The notes: a model not told the origin generated them from the letters alone. A stretch of 64,000 nucleotides of DNA from DASXTC01 sp036505635 (GCA_036505635.1 DASXTC010000021.1:186001-250000); one strand, 5' to 3'. Numbered from the stretch's first letter, positions 8,087 to 16,648 are shown. Translations and numbers: made by a program.

Positions 8087-9502
8087 TCAGGCCACGAGGA
8101 TTTTGCTGCGGAGGATCAGGATTTGCAGAGCGAAGCCGGCCCGCGCGCACAGCGAGAGGACCGCCGGAAGATCGATCGCGAGGATTCCGCGTTCTCCGCC
8201 ATCGCCGTAGAGGAATCCGGTCACACGCCCCTTCACGAGGATCGGCACGATGAGGATCGTTCGAGGCACCGGCACCCCGAGCCGCTCGTAGAACTTCGTC
8301 GCGGCGGGTGAGGGGGGCACGGCACCCAGGTAAGGCGAGGCGCCCGCGGCCCTTCCCCGGGAAGCCAGATCGAACAGTGTCGGCCCATCGGTCCGGGAAA
8401 AGGAGAGCCCCTTGATCTGCAGCGGGGCGATCCCGTACCCCCGTCCGGCCCAGGCGATCGTCCGATCTCCCTTGACGACGAAGACGATGCTGCGTGCCAG
8501 CCTCCCGCTCAGATACGACAAAGTGCTTTCGACGACCTCCTCGACGCTCTCGGCGGTGGAGAGGCGCCGCGCCACCTCGAGAAGCGACTGAGCGGCCAGC
8601 CCTGAGTCGTGCGTAGGGGGCGCGGGCGGAGCGCTTGACTGCGTGCGCGGCTGCGTGCGCGGCTGTGGCTTCGTGTCGTCCTCCTCGGCGCGAACCTCGA
8701 CTCCCTGGGATTCCGCCTCGAACGCCTCGGCCAGCTCACGCCAGGATCGGCCGTACCCGTACTTCTCCCAGTGATCCACCACCGCCTCGCCCCCCCTGGA
8801 GGGCGTCACGGCGGACAGAGCACCGGGCGGTGGAGGGGTCGGAATCGGTGGGAACGTCGCAGCGGGAGTCTCGGCGGTGTCGACCGTGTCGCCCGGCAGC
8901 CCGGTTTCCTCCGAGCCCGACTGGGCGCCCGCGGCGACGGCCAGGGCCGCGGAATGCCGGGTCCTCGCCTTGGGGTCGAGATAGGCCTCCTCACTCTGCA
9001 GTGGCTTCAGCTTTTCGCGGCTGGACTTCAGCCGCGAGAGTTCTCTCGTGAGCGTGGAGTAGCGTTGCGTGCGAGGCAGGTTGTAGTACTTTTCGAGCAC
9101 CTGAAGGATCCTCACTTCGGGAGAAACCCAGGGTATGATCCTGTACCCCGTCACGAAGGAAATCTCGTCGAGCGCCTGCAGGTTCTTCGGATCGATCATC
9201 CCCAGGTGCAGGGCTTTGCCCTCGAGCCGGAGGGGGACGACCTTGTGTTTCTCCACCAGCTTGGCGGGCAGCGCGCGGATGACGGAATAAGGGACCTTCG
9301 AGAGGACCTCGAAATCGGCGTAGGGCACCCCGAAGGTGAAGGCCAGGGTCTCGCCCAGCGTCTCTTCGTCGATGCAGCCCAGCTCCAGGAGGCTGGTGCC
9401 CAGGTGGCCTCCGAACACGAGCTGGGCGGTCAAGGCCCGATGGAGCTGGGCCTCGGTGATTTTGCCCCCGTCGACAAGGATCTCCCCCAGTCTCCTCGAC
9501 AT
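8087..9502 (-). CDS. MshEN-domain protein with C-terminal GAF-like domain
   Basis: The start is the ATG giving MSRRLGEILVDGGKI, although the frame is open further upstream. Residues 1-140 form a GspE/PilB N-terminal (MshEN) domain with its two repeated half-motifs, RLGEILVDGGKITEAQLHRA and LGTSLLELGCIDEETLGE. In characterised relatives these bind cyclic di-GMP. A Pro/Thr/Ala-rich linker spans about 200-320. The last 150 residues resemble a GAF-type sensor fold (SIVFVVKGDRTIAWAGRGYG, ILIVPILVKGRVTGFLYGD). No ATPase domain is present. I infer a c-di-GMP- or ligand-responsive regulator; the partner is unknown. No Shine-Dalgarno is visible, and the promoter suggests a nearly leaderless transcript. 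Confidence 0.7.
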   Translation of the reverse strand: MSRRLGEILVDGGKITEAQLHRALTAQLVFGGHLGTSLLELGCIDEETLGETLAFTFGVPYADFEVLSKVPYSVIRALPAKLVEKHKVVPLRLEGKALHLGMIDPKNLQALDEISFVTGYRIIPWVSPEVRILQVLEKYYNLPRTQRYSTLTRELSRLKSSREKLKPLQSEEAYLDPKARTRHSAALAVAAGAQSGSEETGLPGDTVDTAETPAATFPPIPTPPPPGALSAVTPSRGGEAVVDHWEKYGYGRSWRELAEAFEAESQGVEVRAEEDDTKPQPRTQPRTQSSAPPAPPTHDSGLAAQSLLEVARRLSTAESVEEVVESTLSYLSGRLARSIVFVVKGDRTIAWAGRGYGIAPLQIKGLSFSRTDGPTLFDLASRGRAAGASPYLGAVPPSPAATKFYERLGVPVPRTILIVPILVKGRVTGFLYGDGGERGILAIDLPAVLSLCARAGFALQILILRSKILVA

Positions 9503-9511
9503 AGGTGGGCA

Positions 9512-9540
9512 AATATTGATGGGGGCCGGCTTTCTGTCAA
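9512..9540 (-). promoter_or_regulatory. Promoter giving a near-leaderless mRNA for the MshEN/GAF-like gene
   Basis: On the minus strand TTGACA (9540-9535) and AATATT (9517-9512) are spaced 17 bases. Only nine bases separate the -10 box from the ATG at 9502, so the transcript should begin one to three bases before the start codon. The lack of a Shine-Dalgarno fits. Confidence 0.5.
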
Positions 9541-9547
9541 GAAAGCC
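9528..9547 (-). terminator. Hairpin after pdxT (possible terminator)
   Basis: GGCTTTCT and AGAAAGCC form a perfect eight-base-pair stem with a four-base loop, starting 26 bases past the pdxT stop. There is no following T-run, so termination would be weak or factor-assisted. The -35 box of the next gene lies in the loop region. Confidence 0.35.
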
Positions 9548-9572
9548 CCGACACCCCCCCACCGAGGATGGG

Positions 9573-10220
9573 TCAGGCCGCCACGGCGTCCAGCCGCGCC
9601 ATCCGGGCGAAGTACCCGTGGATGCGGCGCTCCGGTCCCAGCTCGGGGTGGAAGGTGCCGGCAAGGACGTTGCCCTGCCGGACCAGGACCGGCTCCGGGT
9701 CGCCCGACGCGGGCACATGCCTCACAAGGACGCGCACTTGCGGCCCGTAACGGCGGATTCGCGGGGCCCGGATTAGGACGAGGTCCATCGAGTCCCCGGG
9801 GAGGCCGAAGGGAGAGGAATCGAGCGGCTCTTCGACGCGCCCTCGCGCCGTCTCAAACGACTCGACCTGCCGCCCGTAGGCGTTTCGCTCGATGTCGATG
9901 TCGATCAGACCCAGGGAGAACTGATCCGGGTTGGTGACCTTCGCCGCCAGAAGGATCGCCCCGGCGCAGGTCCCGAAGAGCGGCCTCCCCTCGGCGTGAA
10001 AGAGCCGCAGAGGCTCGATGAAGCCCACGTCGAGCATCAGCTTGATCAGCGTGGTGCTCTCGCCGCCCGGGATGACCAGGCCGCTGATCGCGGCGAGCTC
10101 CCCGGCGAAGCGAACGACGCGCGCGGGCACGCCGATCTCCTCGAAGGCCCGGCGGTGCGCCTCGAAGTCTCCCTGCAGGCCCAGGACGCCGATCGGCCTG
10201 CCGTCGCCCGTCGCGCTCAC
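9573..10220 (-). CDS. pdxT: PdxT, glutaminase subunit of PLP synthase
   Basis: The 215-residue protein starts at a GTG overlapping the pdxS stop by four bases (GTGA). It is a class I glutaminase: IGVLGLQGDFEAHRRA, IPGGESTTL, the nucleophile Cys in LFGTCAGAILLA, and the catalytic His and Glu in GTFHPEL. Length is slightly above the usual 190-200. It hydrolyses glutamine and channels ammonia to PdxS to make pyridoxal 5'-phosphate from ribose-5-phosphate and glyceraldehyde-3-phosphate. Operon position after pdxS is standard. Confidence 0.96.
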   Translation of the reverse strand: MSATGDGRPIGVLGLQGDFEAHRRAFEEIGVPARVVRFAGELAAISGLVIPGGESTTLIKLMLDVGFIEPLRLFHAEGRPLFGTCAGAILLAAKVTNPDQFSLGLIDIDIERNAYGRQVESFETARGRVEEPLDSSPFGLPGDSMDLVLIRAPRIRRYGPQVRVLVRHVPASGDPEPVLVRQGNVLAGTFHPELGPERRIHGYFARMARLDAVAA

Positions 10221-11113
10221 CACCCTCTCTTCTGCATGAGCTGATCTTCCTTGAGCGTACTGATCTCGATGCCGGGCATCGGCTCTCCCAGCTTCTCCGA
10301 CACCTCCGCCAGGACGCGGGGATCGCTGTAATAGGTCGTGGCTCTCACGATCGCCTCTGCCCGCCGGTCCGGATCGGCCGACTTGAAAATCCCCGAGCCC
10401 ACGAAGACCGCCTCGGCCCCGAGTTGCATCATCAGCGCCGCATCCGCCGGGGTGGCGATCCCGCCGGCCGCGAAGTTCGGCACCGGCAGCTTCTTCTCGC
10501 GGGCCACCGCGCGCACCAGCTCGCAGGGAGCGCCCAGATCCTTGGCCTCGGACATCATCTCGTCGTCGCGAAGCGTGGTGAGCCTGAGGATCTGCTCCAT
10601 GACGCGTCGCATGTGTCTCACCGCCTCCACGATGTTGCCGCTGCCGGCCTCCCCCTTCGTGCGGATCATCGCGGCCCCTTCCCCGATCCGCCGCAGCGCC
10701 TCGCCCAGGTCGCGGGCGCCGCAGACGAACGGAACCTTGAAGGCGAACTTGTCGACGTGGTGCTTTTCGTCGGCGGGGGTGAGGACCTCGCTCTCGTCCA
10801 CGTAGTCGACTCCCAGCTCCTGAAGTATTTGCGCCTCCACGAAATGCCCGATGCGGCATTTGGCCATCACCGGGATCGTCACCGCGCGCATGATCTCGCG
10901 GATCCTGGCCACCGAGGCCATCCTCGCCACGCCCCCCTGGGCGCGGATGTCGGCGGGGACCCTCTCGAGCGCCATCACCGCCACGGCACCCGCCTTCTCG
11001 GCGATGACCGCCTGATCGGCGTTCACCACGTCCATGATGACGCCCCCCTTGAGCATCTCCGCGAACCCGGTCTTGAGCCTCGGTGTGCCTTCCAGATGTT
11101 CAGTGCCCGACAT
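10217..11113 (-). CDS. pdxS: PdxS, PLP synthase lyase subunit
   Basis: I choose the ATG giving MSGTEHLEGT, preceded by a strong AGGAGA nine bases upstream; a longer frame exists but lacks support. The 298-residue protein matches PdxS throughout: GGVIMDVVNADQAVIAEKAG, MAKCRIGHFVEAQILQELGV, and NFAAGGIATPADAALMMQLG near the end. PdxS is a (beta/alpha)8 barrel that forms a dodecamer with PdxT and condenses the sugar phosphates with ammonia. It lies ten bases after the regulator gene, so regulator and enzyme genes appear to share one transcript. Confidence 0.97.
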   Translation of the reverse strand: MSGTEHLEGTPRLKTGFAEMLKGGVIMDVVNADQAVIAEKAGAVAVMALERVPADIRAQGGVARMASVARIREIMRAVTIPVMAKCRIGHFVEAQILQELGVDYVDESEVLTPADEKHHVDKFAFKVPFVCGARDLGEALRRIGEGAAMIRTKGEAGSGNIVEAVRHMRRVMEQILRLTTLRDDEMMSEAKDLGAPCELVRAVAREKKLPVPNFAAGGIATPADAALMMQLGAEAVFVGSGIFKSADPDRRAEAIVRATTYYSDPRVLAEVSEKLGEPMPGIEISTLKEDQLMQKRGW

Positions 11114-11123
11114 GTCACGTCTC

Positions 11124-12653
11124 CTAGATGAGCGGAAGCGACTCGGCCGGAGCGCTCCTGCGCTCAGGGCGCCGCGCCCGGATCCTTTGCTCGATGATCT
11201 CCCCCAGCACGCGGATCCCACCGTGGATCTCACGAGTGCCCGCCTGGGCGAACGTCAGCCTGAGGTTCTGTCGCGTGCCGCCATCCACGTAGAACAGGTC
11301 GCCGCGCCCCACCAGCACGGAGCGTTCGGCCGCGGCGGCGGCCACTTCGTCGGCATCGACCCCCGCAGGCAGGGTCACCCACACGACCAGACCGCCCCTG
11401 GGCCGGCTCCAGGTCACCTCCGGAGGGAAGCAACGCTTCATCGCCGACAGCATCGCGTCGCGCCGCTGGCGGTAACAATCGATGACATTGGCGAGGTGCC
11501 GGTCGAGATCGCCGTGAAGGATGAAATGATGGAGAGCGGCCTGCAGAAGGAGGCTCGTGCTGTAGTCGGTGATCTTCTTGAGACGCGTGAGCCTCTCGGC
11601 CATCACCGCCGGCGCGGCGAGCCAGCCGATCCGCAGGCCGGGCAGCAGCTTCTTGGCGAAGGTCGAGAGGTAGACCACGTTGTCGCCGCGGTCGAGGGCC
11701 TTGAGCGCGGGCAGGCTCGGCCCATCGAACCTGAGGTCTCCGCCAAAATCGTCCTCGAGCACGGCCACGCGTCGCGAGACGGCGAGCTCGATGAGCGCGT
11801 GGCGCCGGCGCAGGCTCATCGTCTCGGAAGTCGGATTCTGGAAATTGGGCATCAGATAGATCAGCTTGGGCCGGTGGCGCGCCACCGCTTCCTCGAGCAA
11901 CGACACGATGGCGCCTTCATCGTCCACCGGGACTCCGACCAGCTCGGCGCCGTACGACTGGAACACCTGCACGGCGCCCGTGTAGGTCGGGTTCTCCACG
12001 AGCACCACGTCGCCGGGATCGAGCAGCGCGCGCGCCACCAGGTCGATCCCCTGCTGTGAGCCGCTCGTGATCACCACTTCGGACTCTTTCACCTCCATGC
12101 CGCTGGCGCGCAGGTGCCCCGCTATCATCTTGCGAAGGGCAGGCATGCCTGCCGGCGGTCCATACCCGAGGACGCGGTGTCCCTCGCGACGCATCACCGA
12201 GTCGAGCGACCTCCGGAAGGGCTCCACCGGGAAGAGTGTGGGATCTGGGAAGAGCGAAGCGAAGGAGATGACGCCTGGCGCGACGGCGCCCATCGAGGCG
12301 GCCGGAAGCCCCTCATCGGCCACCCTCTCCGTGGTCCTCGAAAAGAGCGCGCCCCAGGCCACGCGTGCGGGGGCCGCCGCGGGCCGGGGAGCCGGCTGGA
12401 CGGAGACGGGCGCTCCGGCGTGCACGAAGGAGCCGCGTCCGACATGCGCCGAGATGGCTCCTTCCTCCGTCAATTCCTCGTAGGCCCTCGACACGGTGAG
12501 GCGGTTGATCCCGAGCCTGAGCGCCAGCGAACGCGTCGTCGGCAACCGCTCGCTGTCCCGCAGATCGCCCCGCGCGATCGCCTCGCGCAGCTGGCTGGCG
12601 ATCTGCCGGTAGATCGGCGTGTCACTCTCCCGATCGATGCTTATGGGTTTCAT
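11124..12653 (-). CDS. pdxR: PdxR-type MocR regulator (GntR HTH plus aminotransferase-like domain)
   Basis: The 509-residue protein has an N-terminal GntR winged helix (about 10-80: PIYRQIASQLREAIARGDLR, RLGINRLTVSRAYEELTEEG) and a C-terminal type I aminotransferase-like domain. PLP-site motifs are visible: VVITSGSQQGIDLVARALL, NPTYTGA, PNFQNPTSETMS, and the Schiff-base Lys in YLSTFAKKLLPGLRIGW (near 331). MocR proteins of this kind sense PLP and control pdxST. Immediate linkage to pdxS and pdxT supports the PdxR assignment. A perfect inverted repeat lies just upstream of its start. Unusually, the regulator is co-directional with pdxST, not divergent. Confidence 0.88.
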   Translation of the reverse strand: MKPISIDRESDTPIYRQIASQLREAIARGDLRDSERLPTTRSLALRLGINRLTVSRAYEELTEEGAISAHVGRGSFVHAGAPVSVQPAPRPAAAPARVAWGALFSRTTERVADEGLPAASMGAVAPGVISFASLFPDPTLFPVEPFRRSLDSVMRREGHRVLGYGPPAGMPALRKMIAGHLRASGMEVKESEVVITSGSQQGIDLVARALLDPGDVVLVENPTYTGAVQVFQSYGAELVGVPVDDEGAIVSLLEEAVARHRPKLIYLMPNFQNPTSETMSLRRRHALIELAVSRRVAVLEDDFGGDLRFDGPSLPALKALDRGDNVVYLSTFAKKLLPGLRIGWLAAPAVMAERLTRLKKITDYSTSLLLQAALHHFILHGDLDRHLANVIDCYRQRRDAMLSAMKRCFPPEVTWSRPRGGLVVWVTLPAGVDADEVAAAAAERSVLVGRGDLFYVDGGTRQNLRLTFAQAGTREIHGGIRVLGEIIEQRIRARRPERRSAPAESLPLI

Positions 12654-12668
12654 GTGGGGTTACGCTCC

Positions 12669-12701
12669 ATTGGCCTGTCTGGTCTACTCAGACAGGCCAA
12701 T
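12669..12701. promoter_or_regulatory. Perfect palindromic operator before pdxR
   Basis: ATTGGCCTGTCTG and its exact complement are arranged as 13-base arms around a seven-base centre (GTCTACT). It lies just downstream of the predicted -10 box and 16 bases before the pdxR start, a position suited to autorepression by PdxR. Binding is inferred, not shown. Confidence 0.7.
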
Positions 12702-12730
12702 TATTGCGCAGAAGCCCCCTGGCTCGTCAA
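12700..12730 (-). promoter_or_regulatory. Predicted promoter for the pdxR-pdxS-pdxT transcript
   Basis: On the minus strand TTGACG (12730-12725) and AATAAT (12705-12700) are separated by 19 bases. Each box has five of six consensus matches. The long spacing may imply activation or a regulated promoter. The -10 box touches the palindrome. Confidence 0.45.
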
Positions 12731-12742
12731 CCCTCGAGCGAG

Positions 12743-12779
12743 ATTGGACTGTCATTTCAGGGCAATGTAGTAGGCCAAT
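12743..12779. promoter_or_regulatory. Second, imperfect operator-like pair
   Basis: ATTGGACTGTC (12743-12753) differs at one base from the arm of the perfect operator. AGGCCAAT (12772-12779) repeats its other half, 18 bases further on. The pair sits upstream of the -35 box and partly inside the 3' end of the next gene. Confidence 0.4.
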
Positions 12780-15201
12780 CTGGTGACGAAGGGCGGTCCC
12801 GGCCATACCATTCGGCCAGCACATCCTCGGCGGGGCGGCCCCGCGGGCTGAATGGGGCCTCCGGACGGGAGCCGGGGGGGCTCGTCGGCCACTTCCACCA
12901 GTAGAGGCCGGCCAGCCACGGGCGCTCCCAGAAGGCGGCAAGGAGCGCCCGGTAGGCCCGGGCCTGCGCCTCGGGGTCTGGCACCCGGCCCGTGTCCTCG
13001 TCGTGCGGCGCGATCCAGGCGCCCGCGATGGCGGGGAAACCCACTTCGGTGAGGAGCACGGGGCGCCCGGTGCGACGAGAGACCTGCTCCGCGTGGCTGG
13101 CCGCGCTCCTCGCACCCTGCGCGAGCCCCTCGTCCGTGGGTTTCGGGTCTTTGCTCAAGGGGTAATAGCAGTCGAGCCCCACGTAGTCGAGCGCATCCCA
13201 GAATGCGAGAGTCTCGAACTCCCGTCCCCAGTTCGCAGCGTAGGTGAGCGGGCCATCGAACAGGCTCCGGGCCGTTGAGATCATCTGCCGCCACTCCACC
13301 TCCCTTGCCGTGGTCCCCTGCAACTCGACGCCGACCACCAGCAGGTCCGCGCCACCGGCCGCCGAGAGGATCGCGTAGTGCGCCAGGAACTCCCGGTAAC
13401 GCTCGAAGAACGCCCGCCATTCCTTCTCCGTCCGCATGGCCACCTCTCCGGTCCAGTGACCGCCAGAGAGCCAGATCTGCGGCTTGACCATCACCTTGAG
13501 GCCGATACCGTGAGCGGAGGCGATGGTGGCGAGCAACGCATGGTCGTTCTCGCTTCCGGCGCTTTGTTCCTCCGAGCTCTCGAAGAAGATCGTCCCCGCG
13601 TGAGGGTCCCCCATAAACGCATAGGGCGACAGGGCCACCCATTCCGCCCCCAGCGTCCTGAGGCGACGCATCTGCACGGCGGCGCTTTCGGAACCGTATC
13701 CATCCACCACCCCGTAGCCTTCATGCGCGAGCGACACTCCCTTCTGGAACGTGATGGCGATCGGCGGACGGCTTCCTGCCGTCGGACCGCGGGGAGCCCC
13801 TTCCTGCGCGGCCTGCGCCCGCGACATCTTCCGCCGCAGTTCCGGATCGCGCAGGATCGTGCCGAGGCTCCCTCCCCTCTCGTTTTCCACGACGCGCTGG
13901 AGCAGACGCGCCGAGGCAGGCATGGCAACCAGATAGCTGTGATTCGAGTAGGCCTGGTCATCCATCAGATCGGCGGCGGCCGGAGAGGCCCCTGATCCGG
14001 AGAGACGCCGCTGCCACCAGGCCGGATCGCGCCCCATGAGGCCTCCCGCCAGCAGGAAGGCCGCTCCGCCGGCGGCCCCCTTCGGCTCGATATCGCCGAG
14101 GACGACCCGGATGGCGGCCCGCGCCAGGGCGAGCCGCGCGTCGGGGCCCACCGACGCAAGCGTCGCGGAGGCCGGGAAGGCCATGTGCACGCGGACCGGT
14201 TCTCCCGGTGAGGCGGGCATGAGATGGCTCGGGCGCGGGTCCGACGTGCGCAGGGCCTTGGTTTCGAGATTGGGGTGAAGGTAGACCTCCACCGCGGGGA
14301 GGCTCCCCTCTCCACCGAGCTTCCGGACGAACCCCAGCATCTCATCATGAACCTGCAGGGCCGTGAGACGGGCCTCGGCGACGCTCCGATCCCCTTCGAC
14401 GTAGACCACGCGGACCGGTCCCTGTTCGGCGTGGCCAAGCCGCGCCCTCAGATCGGTGTCGTTGGCCGGATCGATCCGCCACTTTCCCCCGGAGGCGGCC
14501 ACGAACCTGCCGTAGCGCACGCGCATTCCTCCACGCAGGACCTCGTAGTCAAAGGAGCGGGATAGCCCGCCCGAAGCGAGGGCGGCTCGCACCGCGCCGG
14601 CCCCCCCTCCCGTCACCAGCACCATCGGTGATGAGGGATCCCAGGGATTCACGCTCGCCACGCGCAGCGCCTCCGAGGAGGCCGGGACCTCCGAGGATGG
14701 GTAGGGTGTGGTGGCGAGGTAGGAGGTGATGGCCGCGCCCGCGGGCCCCACGACCAGGAGGGGACCGGAGAGGTCCCTGGGTGCGGCCCTCTCCGGCGTC
14801 ACGAGGTGCAGACGGGGGGCGGGCCTGCGGCTCCGGCTCGATCCCATCAGGTCCAGATAGGACACCGCGGTGGCCCCGGGCTCCGGAAAGACGAGGACGG
14901 AAACCCGGTCCGAGCCCGCCATCGCACGAAGGAGATCCCCCCTGGCTGTCCACGAAGGCCAGGAGGAGATGGCCGGCGGATGAAGGACATCATATGCCGG
15001 GATTGCGGCGGGATCCGGGGGCCCGCCGGTGGGTGAGTGGAACGCCCCGAGCGCCAGCCCCGCGAGGAGGAGGCCGGCATGCCGGGATTTTGCCGCTCCA
15101 TGCCCCGGCGAGGCGGTTCGCCGTATATTTTCCACGTTTCGTCCCCTGCCGGATTCGTTCATCGGGGTCCGCCGCCGGGGCCTCTGCTGAAATCGCTTCA
15201 T
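12757..15201 (-). CDS. Secreted GH113-like glycoside hydrolase with large N-terminal region
   Basis: The 814-residue protein has an N-terminal membrane/signal segment (HAGLLLAGLALGAF, about 41-55). Its last 330 residues resemble GH113 endo-mannanase-type (beta/alpha)8 barrels. Visible features are ITFQKGVSLAHEGYG at the first strand, WVALSPYAFMGDP, LKVMVKPQIW, a Glu in LLVVGVELQG (about Glu626, candidate acid/base), LDYVGLDCYYPL, and a Glu in VLLTEVGFPA (about Glu719, candidate nucleophile). Residues about 250-430 look like a degenerate peptidase-MA-like domain with no HExxH motif. Substrate is unknown; mannan is only a family-based guess. The start is uncertain, with Met14 an alternative. 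Confidence 0.65.
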   Translation of the reverse strand: MKRFQQRPRRRTPMNESGRGRNVENIRRTASPGHGAAKSRHAGLLLAGLALGAFHSPTGGPPDPAAIPAYDVLHPPAISSWPSWTARGDLLRAMAGSDRVSVLVFPEPGATAVSYLDLMGSSRSRRPAPRLHLVTPERAAPRDLSGPLLVVGPAGAAITSYLATTPYPSSEVPASSEALRVASVNPWDPSSPMVLVTGGGAGAVRAALASGGLSRSFDYEVLRGGMRVRYGRFVAASGGKWRIDPANDTDLRARLGHAEQGPVRVVYVEGDRSVAEARLTALQVHDEMLGFVRKLGGEGSLPAVEVYLHPNLETKALRTSDPRPSHLMPASPGEPVRVHMAFPASATLASVGPDARLALARAAIRVVLGDIEPKGAAGGAAFLLAGGLMGRDPAWWQRRLSGSGASPAAADLMDDQAYSNHSYLVAMPASARLLQRVVENERGGSLGTILRDPELRRKMSRAQAAQEGAPRGPTAGSRPPIAITFQKGVSLAHEGYGVVDGYGSESAAVQMRRLRTLGAEWVALSPYAFMGDPHAGTIFFESSEEQSAGSENDHALLATIASAHGIGLKVMVKPQIWLSGGHWTGEVAMRTEKEWRAFFERYREFLAHYAILSAAGGADLLVVGVELQGTTAREVEWRQMISTARSLFDGPLTYAANWGREFETLAFWDALDYVGLDCYYPLSKDPKPTDEGLAQGARSAASHAEQVSRRTGRPVLLTEVGFPAIAGAWIAPHDEDTGRVPDPEAQARAYRALLAAFWERPWLAGLYWWKWPTSPPGSRPEAPFSPRGRPAEDVLAEWYGRDRPSSPDWPTTLP

Positions 15202-15269
15202 GACTGGAGTATGATGCCGATAGTCATCGTGGGGTACGAAGGACCCCGCTGTTCGGAGGCCGCCACCTG

Positions 15270-16235
15270 ATGCAGCCGAACGGGGCCGCCGAATCGTGGC
15301 GCCGGATCGCCACCTGTTTTCTCGCCGCAGCGACCTTGCTGTGCCCCTCCCCCCTCATCGTCGCGCAGGACCCATCCACTCGTCTCGAGGCGGCGCGCGC
15401 AGCCATCGCGAGCTCGCGCCTCGACAAAGCGCTTCGAGAGATCCAGAAGGTGCTGGAGTCGGACCCCGCCAACGTCGAAGCATGGAAGCTCAAGGGCGAG
15501 GTCGCTCTGAGGCAGGCCGATCTGGACGGCGCCCTCACCTGCCTGACCGAGGCTTCACGTCTTCAGCCGGACAATCCCGAGCTGCTCGTCAGTATCGGGG
15601 ATCTGCTCGCGCGGCGCAACGACCGTCTCGACGAGGCCCTGGCCGTTTTCGAGCGCGCCCTCAAGCTGGACCCTGGGAGTCCGCGCATCCTGATCTCAAA
15701 GGGGAGCATCCACGAACGCCGGGAGCAGTGGGATGAGGCGGCCGAAGCGTTCCGCGCCGCTTTGTTGCTCGATCCGAACCTCGTGCGCGCCCGCAGCAGC
15801 CTGGGCGCGGTCTTCTTCAAGATTGGCCGATACGAGGACGCGAGCCGCGAGCTGCGGAAGGCGATCGAGCTGTCGCCACACGACCTGCGGTCACACGTGT
15901 TCCTGGGGCTCGCCCAGAACCACCTGGGCAACTTCGGCACGGCGGTCGAGGAGCTCAAGGAGGCTCTGCTGATCGATCCCCACTCCGCCAATCAGCTCAT
16001 CGGCGTGCGCGAGCAGCAAGCGCAGTTCCTCCGGTTGATCGACCTCTTCGTCAAGGCCTACGAGGAGAGTCCGCGTGAAGCCGGCCGTTCGTACGACCTC
16101 GCCGTGGTCTACTTCTTTGCGGGCGACTACGACTCGGCGTGGAAGCTGCTGATCCGGGCCGAACAGCTCCGTTACCCGATCCCCATCGAGCTGAAGGAAG
16201 TAGTCTGGTCGAAACGCCGGCTCAGGGCGCCCTAG
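15270..16235 (+). CDS. Exported TPR protein
   Basis: The 321-residue protein has a signal peptide (ATCFLAAATLLCPSPLIVAQ) and then about six tandem TPR units from residue 38 to about 220, for example LDKALREIQKVLESDPANVE and YEDASRELRKAIELSPHD. The C-terminal 90 residues are a less regular helical region containing DYDSAWKLLIRAEQL. It is likely periplasmic and acts as a protein-interaction scaffold, but no specific function can be read. It is divergent from the GH113-like gene, with 68 bases between starts. Its stop lies inside a copy of the dispersed repeat. Confidence 0.75.
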   Translation: MQPNGAAESWRRIATCFLAAATLLCPSPLIVAQDPSTRLEAARAAIASSRLDKALREIQKVLESDPANVEAWKLKGEVALRQADLDGALTCLTEASRLQPDNPELLVSIGDLLARRNDRLDEALAVFERALKLDPGSPRILISKGSIHERREQWDEAAEAFRAALLLDPNLVRARSSLGAVFFKIGRYEDASRELRKAIELSPHDLRSHVFLGLAQNHLGNFGTAVEELKEALLIDPHSANQLIGVREQQAQFLRLIDLFVKAYEESPREAGRSYDLAVVYFFAGDYDSAWKLLIRAEQLRYPIPIELKEVVWSKRRLRAP

Positions 16236-16246
16236 GAGTGTGTCCG
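16231..16246 (+). repeat. Short dispersed repeat, partial copy
   Basis: CCTAGGAGTGTGTCCG is identical over all 16 bases to 49111-49126. It supplies the TAG stop of the TPR gene and ends one base before the stop of the convergent GFA gene, filling the whole junction. Confidence 0.65.
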
Positions 16247-16648
16247 TCACGCGTCGTTTCTCCCCAGCCTGTACCGGGGAAGACCGTCAGCCAGCCGGAT
16301 CCAGGGCAGCATCCGGTCGGACCAGACGTGATCCGCTGGTGCGACCTCCTCCGGTCCGTCCAGACTGCACGCGGTGACATCGATGGTGGCCGGCGACTCC
16401 GCGTGCTGGTAGGTGAGCTGCGTTCCGCAGCTCGAGCAGAATCGCCGTGTGACGAGCGGTCGCGACTCGAAGCGAGCCGGAGCGCCGGCGACGAACGTGA
16501 ACGCGCCGGCTTCGAACTCCGCCCACGTGAGGAACGGCGCGCCGCTCGTCCGCCGGCAGTGCAGGCAGTGGCAATGCGTGACCCGGCGGGGAGCTCCCTC
16601 GATCCGGTAGCGGACCGCCCGGCAGAAGCATCCACCCTCTATCGCCAT
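16247..16648 (-). CDS. GFA/CENP-V family zinc protein
   Basis: The 133-residue protein has the family's cysteine layout: GGCFCRAVRY near the start, HCHCLHCRRTSGAPF in the middle and RRFCSSCGTQL later. These bind structural and catalytic zinc. The family was named for glutathione-dependent formaldehyde-activating enzyme, but that activity is disputed, so I give only the family. A GGAGG ribosome site precedes the ATG by nine bases. It appears monocistronic, with 85 bases to the next gene upstream. Confidence 0.9.
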   Translation of the reverse strand: MAIEGGCFCRAVRYRIEGAPRRVTHCHCLHCRRTSGAPFLTWAEFEAGAFTFVAGAPARFESRPLVTRRFCSSCGTQLTYQHAESPATIDVTACSLDGPEEVAPADHVWSDRMLPWIRLADGLPRYRLGRNDA

